The notes under the pieces were generated by a model that made no database searches, was not told the DNA's origin, and worked only from the letters and a program-made list of their open reading frames with translations. 31,338 bases of DNA from Vulcanimicrobiota bacterium. GTDB lineage: Bacteria; Vulcanimicrobiota; Vulcanimicrobiia; Vulcanimicrobiales; Vulcanimicrobiaceae. The translations under genes and the position numbers were made by a program. Below, piece after piece: positions 15,197 through 20,830 of this stretch. The stretch spans positions 1 to 31,338 of the forward strand of contig JABEUW010000173.1 of the NCBI GenBank assembly GCA_013043945.1, written 5' to 3'. How positions within the stretch are numbered: position 1 is the stretch's first letter; the number at the start of each line of letters is the position of its first letter.

Positions 15197-15264
15197 GTTT
15201 GGCCCGGCGCGCGCAGCGAGCGATTAACTGAAGGCTTTAGCGAGCTGCGCGTGCCGGGCCGAAC
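15197..15264 (+). repeat. conserved-core hairpin, copy 3
   Basis: The core is at 15218-15243, plus orientation, with a diverged right half (GAAGGCTTTAGCGA). The arms 15197-15217 and 15244-15264 pair over 21 positions with two G-T pairs and no mismatch, beginning CAGC/GCTG beside the core and running through GCCCGG. The arms belong to the same broad class as copy 5 but differ at several positions, each matched by its partner. Confidence 0.9.
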
Positions 15265-15302
15265 TGCAAACTATCGAGTCCGGTAATCGCCCGTGCCGCA
15301 TC

Positions 15303-15376
15303 GCCCGCGCCGCTTACGGCCGTACGTTTCGTCGTGCCATCGCGACTCGTTGCGGCATGCGCGCTCGCAGCTCGGT
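15303..15376 (+). repeat. 74-bp direct repeat, first copy
   Basis: Begins GCCCGCGCCGCTTACGG and runs through CGTACGTTTCGTCG to CGCAGCTCGGT. It matches 15457-15530 with a single T/C difference. The first copy leads toward hairpin copy 4, and the second leads directly into the left arm of hairpin copy 5. Confidence 0.85.
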
Positions 15377-15397
15377 TCGATACGAGCGTTCGCGTTA

Positions 15398-15461
15398 CGG
15401 GCAACGCGGGGCGGGCTCGCTTCATCCCTGAGTTAATCGCTCGCCCGCCCCGCATTGCCCG
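15398..15461 (-). repeat. conserved-core hairpin, copy 4
   Basis: The core is at 15417-15442, minus orientation (CTGAG in place of CTCAG at the variable position). Inner arms GCGGGGCGGGC (15406-15416) and GCCCGCCCCGC (15443-15453) pair perfectly, and CGGGCAA (15398-15404) pairs with TTGCCCG (15455-15461) across one mismatch, giving an almost continuous 18-bp stem. Confidence 0.88.
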
Positions 15462-15530
15462 CGCCGCTCACGGCCGTACGTTTCGTCGTGCCATCGCGAC
15501 TCGTTGCGGCATGCGCGCTCGCAGCTCGGT
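15457..15530 (+). repeat. 74-bp direct repeat, second copy
   Basis: Matches 15303-15376 with one substitution, 154 bp downstream. Its first bases overlap the right flank of hairpin copy 4, and its last bases are inside the left arm of copy 5, so duplication boundaries and hairpin arms interlock. Confidence 0.85.
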
Positions 15531-15598
15531 CCGGTACGCACAGCGAGCGATTAACTGAGGGATGAAGCGAGCTGCGCGTACCGGACCGAGCTGCGAGC
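15517..15598 (+). repeat. conserved-core hairpin, copy 5
   Basis: The core is at 15545-15570, plus orientation, the consensus form. The arms 15517-15544 and 15571-15598 pair at 27 of 28 positions (single A/C mismatch at 15540/15575), starting CAGC/GCTG beside the core and containing GGTCCGGTACGC on the left. The right arm is also the first part of the 51-bp tandem unit that follows. Confidence 0.93.
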
Positions 15599-15760
15599 TA
15601 TGCAACCTGACCGAACTGCGAGCTGCGCGTATCGGACCGAGCTGCGAGCTATGCAACCTGACCGAACTGCGAGCTGCGCGTACCGGACCGAGCTGCGAGC
15701 TATGCAACCTGACCGAACTGCGAGCTATGCAACCTGACCGAGCTGCGCGTACGCGACCAA
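15571..15760 (+). repeat. 51-bp tandem repeat array
   Basis: Three near-identical 51-bp units (15571-15621, 15622-15672, 15673-15723) are followed by a rearranged partial unit to about 15760. Each unit starts GCTGCGCGTAYCGGACCGAG and continues through TATGCAACCTGACCGAACTG. The unit begins with the right arm of hairpin copy 5. Because 51 is a multiple of three, one frame stays open through the array into the response regulator gene, giving a repeated 17-residue phrase, but this is most likely untranslated. Confidence 0.92.
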
Positions 15761-15813
15761 AATGTTGCGCTCGTGTCGCGCTACCGGCGGGTCGGGGAAT
15801 CGAACGCGATGTG

Positions 15814-16503
15814 ATGAAGCGAACGGTGGTCGTTGCAGAAGATGATGAAGCGATTCGCGAATTAATTTTGCATCATTTGGCGTGCGAAGGCTTCGAAGGG
15901 GTTGGGGCATCCGATGGTTTGAGTGCGATCCGGAAGGTGCGTGAGGGCTGCGACCTCATCGTGCTCGATCTCGGGCTTCCGGGGCTCGACGGTTTTGAGG
16001 TGGCCCGTCGTGCGCGCGATATACGTGCGGGGCTGCCGATTCTCGTTCTCAGCGCGCGAAGCGGTGAGATCGATCGGCTCTTAGGCTTTGAATTAGGGAT
16101 CGACGATTTCGTCGCCAAGCCGTTCTCGCCGCGCGAATTGGTTGCACGCGTGCGCGCGATTTTGCGGCGGCACGGGTTGGATGCAGAGCTTCCCGTCGAT
16201 CGCGTTCTACGCTTCGGGGACTTGGAGATCGATGTTGCTGCGCGCGAGGTGCGGATGCGCGGGCTCGACCTCGCCTGCAAGCCGCGTGAGTTCGCGCTGT
16301 TATTGGAGCTCGCTCGAAATCCAGGCGTCGCAATCGCGCGCGAGCGATTGATCGACCGGGTCTGGGGCGCGGCCTTTGTCGGCGACGAACGAACGGTCGA
16401 CGTGCACGTGAGTCGCTTGCGAGCGCGATTGGAAGGGCACGCACCGCTGCGCTCGACGTTGCGAAGCGTTCATGGTTTCGGATATAAGTTCGTGCCGCCG
16501 TAA
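15814..16503 (+). CDS. OmpR/PhoB-family response regulator
   Basis: Two-component transcription regulator. The receiver domain (residues 1-115) has the acidic pair at residues 10-11, phosphoacceptor Asp52 (IVLDLGLPGLDG) and Lys102 in VAKPFSP. The C-terminal winged helix (about 135-229) has LACKPREFALLLELARNPG, SRLIDRVWG-type ARERLIDRVWGAAF, and RTVDVHVSRLRARLE with the final VHGFGYKFVPP. I use ATG 15814 (MKRTVVVAEDDE, 229 residues); GTG 15811 is an alternative. The frame is open back to 15562 through the tandem repeats, but that part resembles no receiver domain. The histidine kinase follows with overlap, so they form a pair. Confidence 0.94.
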   Translation: MKRTVVVAEDDEAIRELILHHLACEGFEGVGASDGLSAIRKVREGCDLIVLDLGLPGLDGFEVARRARDIRAGLPILVLSARSGEIDRLLGFELGIDDFVAKPFSPRELVARVRAILRRHGLDAELPVDRVLRFGDLEIDVAAREVRMRGLDLACKPREFALLLELARNPGVAIARERLIDRVWGAAFVGDERTVDVHVSRLRARLEGHAPLRSTLRSVHGFGYKFVPP

Positions 16504-17641
16504 CGTGGAGCGTTGCGAACGAAACCCGGCCGCTCTCGCGGGGCTATTGCCGAGCGGCGGGCGCGTCCGCCCGCTGTTACTCTGGCGTCTCCCGGAGATC
16601 GGTGCGCGCGCGTTACGAGAAGGGCGCCGTCGCTCGCGATCGCTCGAGCGGCGCGCAGAGGAGCTCTTTCTCGAAGCCGCGCAGTCGTTGCTTCGAGCGG
16701 GCGACCGATTAGCGCATCGAGCCGACAGCGAGGAGTTCCTCGCCTATCTCGACGTGCGCGGCCGCTCCGGAAAGTCGCGTCGCGTCGCGCTCCCGGTCGA
16801 TCTGCGTGGTGCGCTCGAACGTATCGCCGCCCGTTTGAACGCCCGACTCGATCTCCCCGTCGAGGTGGGATGGACCTACGTCGCTCCCGCCGATCTCGCT
16901 CGGGATCCGCATGCGGCACTGCTTGAGGCGCTGCAGCGCGGCGAACGCGAGCGAGAGCGCGTCGCCTTTCTTTCCGCGGTCGGCCACGAATTGCGCACGC
17001 CCCTGAGTTCGATTCGCGGGTATATCGAGACGTTGCTCGATGCGCCGCACGATGCTCCGACCGCTCGGCGATTTCTCGAAATCGCCCAATCGGAGGCGCT
17101 GCGAATGGCGCGCTTGGTCGATGGAGTCCTGGAGTTCTCGCTCCTCGATTGCAGCGCGCTCCATCTCGCGGATTCGTGTTGCGACCTCGTCACGGTCGTT
17201 CGCCGCGCGATTCGATCGTTAGAACCGGCCATCACGCATGCCGGTGCTCGCCTCGACCTCCGCGGAGCGGCGCGGCTCGATATCGCGCTCGACGAAGATG
17301 CTGCCATGCATGTCGTCCTCAACGTCATTCAAAACGCGCTCGTGCATGGGTCGCGTGGCGGCACGGTCATGCTATCGCTGGCGCGTTCCCGTCCCTTCGC
17401 GCGATTGCGCGTCGACGACGATGGGCCGGGCATTCCGCCCGAGCAGCGAGCGCGAATCTTTCAACGCGGTGCGCGCATCGGGGCGGGCGATGGCCGCGGC
17501 TTTGGGCTCGGGCTGGCTATCGTCGAAAGCATCGTGGCGCGCGTTGGAGGAGAGGTGCGCGTCGGCGATGCGCCCCTGGGCGGTGCCCGCTTTGAAATCC
17601 TTTTGCCGCTCCAAGCGGAGAAAGGTGGAGCGGAGTCGTAG
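16472..17641 (+). CDS. soluble sensor histidine kinase
   Basis: Partner kinase of the response regulator. The N-terminal 150 residues are Arg-rich with no membrane segment and no domain I recognise, so the protein looks cytoplasmic. A HisKA domain starts near 163 with FLSAVGHELRTPLSSIRGY (phosphoacceptor His172). The HATPase_c domain follows with the N box VVLNVIQNALVHG (Asn288), G1 DDDGPGIP (316-322) and G2 GRGFGLGLAIVESI. The 389-residue frame starts at ATG 16472, overlapping the regulator by 32 bp; GTG 16505, right after the regulator stop, is an equally reasonable start and would remove 11 residues. The signal sensed is unknown. Confidence 0.92.
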   Translation: MVSDISSCRRNVERCERNPAALAGLLPSGGRVRPLLLWRLPEIGARALREGRRRSRSLERRAEELFLEAAQSLLRAGDRLAHRADSEEFLAYLDVRGRSGKSRRVALPVDLRGALERIAARLNARLDLPVEVGWTYVAPADLARDPHAALLEALQRGERERERVAFLSAVGHELRTPLSSIRGYIETLLDAPHDAPTARRFLEIAQSEALRMARLVDGVLEFSLLDCSALHLADSCCDLVTVVRRAIRSLEPAITHAGARLDLRGAARLDIALDEDAAMHVVLNVIQNALVHGSRGGTVMLSLARSRPFARLRVDDDGPGIPPEQRARIFQRGARIGAGDGRGFGLGLAIVESIVARVGGEVRVGDAPLGGARFEILLPLQAEKGGAES

Positions 17642-17651
17642 CAGCCCGCAC

Positions 17652-18068
17652 ATGACGAGCGTACCATCCGACCTTCGGCGCAGCGAGCGAACGCTCGCGC
17701 TCGCGCGCTGCGTCGATCGAGAGTACGCCGCGAGCGTTCCAATTGCGATTGCCGAGATCGGCCCGGCGCTCTTCTTTCTCTCTGATTTCGTTCGCAACGT
17801 TGAAGTACCGTGCGAGATCGACTTTCTCGCGGTCGGCGGCGATGCCGCGGCTCGTCGCTTCACGACCGACCTCTCGCGCCCCATCGACGGGCGGGACGTC
17901 CTCATCGTCTGCGATCGAATCGACGACCTCGGTCGGATGCGCTTTCTGCTGGGAGCGTTGCGCGAGCGGGGGCCGCGCTCCCTTGCTCTGGTTTCGAGCG
18001 ATCCGCTATCGCGCGCGGCGGTCGCGGCGCTCGGCGAGATCGCTATCATCGGCGAGGTGACGCCGTGA
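17652..18068 (+). CDS. degenerate phosphoribosyltransferase-like protein
   Basis: A 138-residue product that lines up with the core of hypoxanthine phosphoribosyltransferases: IAEIGPALFFLSDFVRNVEVPCEIDFLAV resembles the strand-helix pattern around the family's GxxxFLxDLxRxI...DF, and DGRDVLIVCDRIDDLGRMRFLL aligns with the PRPP-binding VLIVEDIIDTGRTL. The catalytic acidic pair and the DTG-T phosphate loop are not preserved (EDIIDTGRT has become CDRIDDLGRM), and the protein is short at both ends (about 180 residues is usual). It is therefore probably not an active transferase. ATG 17652 lies 11 bp after the kinase stop; its own stop overlaps the next start (TGATG). Purine context is suggested by purA two genes on. 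Confidence 0.62.
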   Translation: MTSVPSDLRRSERTLALARCVDREYAASVPIAIAEIGPALFFLSDFVRNVEVPCEIDFLAVGGDAAARRFTTDLSRPIDGRDVLIVCDRIDDLGRMRFLLGALRERGPRSLALVSSDPLSRAAVAALGEIAIIGEVTP

Positions 18069-19378
18069 TGCGGCGCGCGATCGCCGCGTTCTTCGCCATG
18101 CTGACGGTAGCGGCGATGCTCTCGACGAGCGGTAGCGCGCTTCAACTCCCGTCGATCGAGGCGGCGGCGACCGATTTCCGGAGCCCAAACGCGCACTTGC
18201 AAGAGATGTTTCGCGCGGCGCTGATCGATACGACGACGCTTGCCGAGTACGCGCCCGACGGTACCGCCTACGTGAAGACCGGGGATATTCCCGCCGAATG
18301 GCTGCGCGATGCGAGCGCGCAATTGCGCCCCTATCTGTTCTTTGCCAAGCAAGATCCCAGCGTGCGGAAGCTCTTGCGCGCGATCTTAGCGCGCATGGCG
18401 AAGTATATCCAGATCGACCCGTATGCCAACGCGTTTACGCTCGACTATCGCGTCTGGGAGCAAAAGTTCGAACTCGACTCGCTCGCCTATCCCGTAACGC
18501 TCGCGTGGAGTTATTGGAAGACGACGGGAGATACTTCGATCTTCACTCCCGATATGGAGAAGGCGCTCGAAGATATCCTTAACACGATGGAGCGCGAACA
18601 GGATCATCCCCGCGATTCGCATTACACCGAACCCGAGCTCGCCGACGGTGGGAAAGGGCGTCCGGTCGCCTACACCGGCATGATATGGACCGGCTTTCGT
18701 CCCTCCGACGATGCTTGCTATTACAACTATCTCATTCCGTCGGAGATGTTTGCGGTGGTCGCTCTCGGCGATATCGCCGACATCGAACGCAATGTTTATC
18801 GCAATGTTATCCTTGCCCGCTCGGCCGATGCCCTGCGCGATGAAGTGCAGCGGGGCATTCAAACCTACGGGCTCGTCTTCGTCCCAAAGTACGGCTACAT
18901 TTACGCCTACGAAGTCGACGGTCTTGGGCACGCAATACTAACCGACGACGCCAATATTCCGAGCCTGCTCTCGGCTCCGTATATCGGGTACACCTCGAAC
19001 GCCAACGTCTACTACCAAAACACGCGCCGCTTTCTGCTCTCCGACGATAATCCGTCGTTCTATTCGGGGCGCTACGCATCGGGTATCGGAAGCTTTCACA
19101 CCCCCGACCATTGGATCTGGCCGCTCGCGCTAATCATGCAAGGGCTTACGGCTCGCTCGCAAACGGAGAAACAAGACGTGCTGAACGAGTTGCTCGCGAG
19201 CGACCCGGGCGACCACCTGTTGCACGAATCGTTCGATCCAAACGATCCCAAGCATTTTACGCGGCCAAATTTTGGGTGGCCCAACGCACTCTTTTCGGAA
19301 TTTGTAATGACATCGTTTGAAGGAAGGCCGGAGATCCCGATGGGCAGCGGCGCAGATTTGGAGTTTCGCAGCCAATGA
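18068..19378 (+). CDS. secreted GH125 family exo-alpha-1,6-mannosidase
   Basis: Metal-independent alpha-mannosidase family. A signal peptide is apparent (MRRAIAAFFAMLTVAAML followed by a small-residue region, cleavage near residues 22-26), so it acts outside the cytoplasm. Family motifs run in order: KTGDIPAEWLRDASAQLRPY, GMIWTGFRPSDDACYYNYLI (containing the Asp expected as general acid), YAYEVDGLGHAILTDDANIPS, HTPDHWIWPLALIMQGLT, and LLHESFDPNDPKHFTRPNFG (containing the Glu expected as base). The 436-residue length is normal for GH125. ATG 18068 overlaps the preceding stop, and its own stop overlaps the purA start by ATGA, so a secreted glycosidase is tightly coupled to a purine biosynthesis gene. 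The substrate (mannan, N-glycan or own glycans) is unknown. Confidence 0.93.
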   Translation: MRRAIAAFFAMLTVAAMLSTSGSALQLPSIEAAATDFRSPNAHLQEMFRAALIDTTTLAEYAPDGTAYVKTGDIPAEWLRDASAQLRPYLFFAKQDPSVRKLLRAILARMAKYIQIDPYANAFTLDYRVWEQKFELDSLAYPVTLAWSYWKTTGDTSIFTPDMEKALEDILNTMEREQDHPRDSHYTEPELADGGKGRPVAYTGMIWTGFRPSDDACYYNYLIPSEMFAVVALGDIADIERNVYRNVILARSADALRDEVQRGIQTYGLVFVPKYGYIYAYEVDGLGHAILTDDANIPSLLSAPYIGYTSNANVYYQNTRRFLLSDDNPSFYSGRYASGIGSFHTPDHWIWPLALIMQGLTARSQTEKQDVLNELLASDPGDHLLHESFDPNDPKHFTRPNFGWPNALFSEFVMTSFEGRPEIPMGSGADLEFRSQ

Positions 19379-20637
19379 ACGGAGCGATCGACGCGGTCCT
19401 CGGCATGCAATGGGGCGATGAAGGGAAAGGGCGCATCGTCGATTGGTACGCGCGCGATTACGACGTCGTCGCGCGTTTCGGCGGCGGTGATAATGCCGGC
19501 CATCGCATCGAGGTCGGCGCGACGAAGCTCGCGTTGCGCCTCGTTCCTTCCGCGGCTCTCCATCCGACGGTCGAACTCTTCGTCGGCTCGGGTTGCGTCG
19601 TCAATCTCGAAGGCGCGCTCGAGGAACTCGCACGGCTCGCCGAGGTCGGCGTCGATATCGAGCGCGTGAAATTCTCCGACCGCGCCCATATCGTTCTTCC
19701 CGATCACGGCGTCCTCGACCGAGCATCGGAGAGCGCTCGCGGTGACCAGCGCATCGGCACGACCGGGCGAGGCATCGGGCCGGCGTACGCCGATCGTGTC
19801 TCTCGCGTCGGTATCACGTTGGGCGAGACGCTCGACGAGCCTGCATTCCGCAGCCGCCTTCGAGCGATCCGCTCCGCGCACGAACGCACGACCCGGGATC
19901 CTTCGATCCTCCCCGATTTCGCGGAGATGGAAGAACGCTCGCTCATCGCGGCATCGCGCCTACGCGCTGCGATCGTCGATGGGGTGGCGTATATTCACAC
20001 ACGGCTCGCCGCCGGGAAGCGGATATTAGCTGAGGGCGCGCAGGGAACGCTGCTGGATATTTCCTTCGGGAGCTATCCGTACGTGACGTCCTCGCAGTGC
20101 ACCGCCGGCGGCATCTGCACGGGGCTCGGCGTTGGGCCGAGCGCAATCGGCCGCGTCATCGGTATTCTGAAGGCCTACACCACCCGCGTCGGCGAGGGCC
20201 CCTTCCCCTCCGAACTTCACGACGCTGCGGGCGATCGTCTGCGCGAGGCGGGGCGTGAATTCGGAACGGTCACCGGGCGGCCGCGGCGCTGCGGATGGTT
20301 CGATGCCGTCGCAGCCCGTTACGCGGCTGCGCTTAATGGCGCGCATGCTGTCGCCTTGACGAAGCTCGACGTGCTCTCCGGGCTCGACCGCATCGGCATC
20401 GTCACCGGCTACCGCCGTGGCGCGAGCCTCGCCTCGCTCGCCGAAGCCGGGCGCCCCGATTTCGAGATCGATATCGAGTATCTCGACGGCTGGGCCGAGG
20501 ATATCAGCGAAGCGCGTCGACCGAGCGATCTCCCAACGGCGGCCCGAAACTACATCGCCCGGCTCGAATCGCTGGTCGGCCTGCCGATCGAGCTTTTTTC
20601 CGTTGGTCCGGAGCGCGAATCGTTAATCCGAGCTTGA
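19375..20637 (+). CDS. purA: adenylosuccinate synthetase
   Basis: Joins IMP and aspartate using GTP, the first committed step to AMP. The phosphate-binding loop MQWGDEGKGRIVD (residues 11-23) holds the catalytic Asp15, and NAGH (40-43 region) holds the catalytic His43; the usual QGGNNAGH is here GGGDNAGH. Other family segments are GTTGRGIGPAYADRVSRVGI, ILAEGAQGTLLDISFGSYPYVTSS, GVLKAYTTRVG-type GILKAYTTRVGEGPFP, RPRRCGWFDAV and LTKLDVLSGL. The 420-residue length is normal. ATG 19375 overlaps the mannosidase stop. The run response regulator, kinase, transferase-like protein, mannosidase, purA has no gap over 11 bp and is likely one transcript. Confidence 0.97.
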   Translation: MNGAIDAVLGMQWGDEGKGRIVDWYARDYDVVARFGGGDNAGHRIEVGATKLALRLVPSAALHPTVELFVGSGCVVNLEGALEELARLAEVGVDIERVKFSDRAHIVLPDHGVLDRASESARGDQRIGTTGRGIGPAYADRVSRVGITLGETLDEPAFRSRLRAIRSAHERTTRDPSILPDFAEMEERSLIAASRLRAAIVDGVAYIHTRLAAGKRILAEGAQGTLLDISFGSYPYVTSSQCTAGGICTGLGVGPSAIGRVIGILKAYTTRVGEGPFPSELHDAAGDRLREAGREFGTVTGRPRRCGWFDAVAARYAAALNGAHAVALTKLDVLSGLDRIGIVTGYRRGASLASLAEAGRPDFEIDIEYLDGWAEDISEARRPSDLPTAARNYIARLESLVGLPIELFSVGPERESLIRA

Positions 20638-20830
20638 CGGAGCCTTGATGCTTTCCAGTAAGTCTTAAAATTGACGGAGAACGACGAAGGGCCTGTGGAG
20701 AGTGCGGATAATAATTCAACCTAATGACATGTACGCGGACCTCGGAACGCGCGCATGGACGCTCCAACAGGGATGTGGAGCGAGCACAGCCAGGGTCGGC
20801 TGCCTGACCGTAGAGTAAAGAGGACACGTC
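20638..20830 (+). promoter_or_regulatory. fliF leader with two hairpins and a sigma-28-like -10
   Basis: A 193-base gap between purA and fliF. GCGGATAA (20704-20711) differs by one base from the flagellar sigma-28 -10 consensus GCCGATAA, but no TAAA-type -35 stands at the right distance. TTGACG (20671-20676) is too far from GATAAT for a sigma-70 promoter. Two hairpins follow: CGCTCCA/TGGAGCG (20760-20782) and GGTC/GACC (20794-20809), the latter competing with CAGG/CCTG. AGAGGA (20819-20824) is the fliF ribosome binding site. No riboswitch class is recognised. Confidence 0.4.

Larger units (their letters stand above)
14891..15813. other. non-genic repeat block between recX and the response regulator
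   Basis: About 920 bases without a convincing gene. The block is made of duplicated pieces: five conserved-core hairpins, an 83-bp direct repeat (14908-14989 and 15040-15122, one indel and one substitution apart), a 74-bp direct repeat (15303-15376 and 15457-15530, one difference), and a 51-bp tandem array (15571-15723). Open frames exist in several phases but change with each repeat unit and match no family. Bases 15123-15196 show no clear repeat. Confidence 0.85.

Noticed and set aside
14908..15598. Hairpins read as ordinary rho-independent terminators
   Set aside because: None is followed by a T-run on either strand, the 26-nt loop is far longer than usual and is conserved, and several lie in the middle of the block rather than at gene ends.
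15571..15760. Possible CRISPR array
   Set aside because: The repeated units are contiguous with no unique spacers, the unit begins with a hairpin arm, and no cas gene is in the window.
15562..15813. Upstream extension of the response regulator through the 51-bp repeats
   Set aside because: The extra 84 residues are only the translation of tandem repeats, the ATG at 15562 belongs to a hairpin core, and a normal receiver domain starts at 15814. It is kept as a possibility in the findings, not as a gene.
17372..18352. A 326-codon minus-strand open frame crossing the kinase, transferase-like and mannosidase genes
   Set aside because: It spans parts of three well-supported plus-strand genes, is Arg/Ser-rich and shows no recognisable domain.
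20690..20830. c-di-GMP riboswitch upstream of fliF
   Set aside because: Two hairpins are present, but the conserved core bases and tetraloop/receptor pattern of the known classes were not found.
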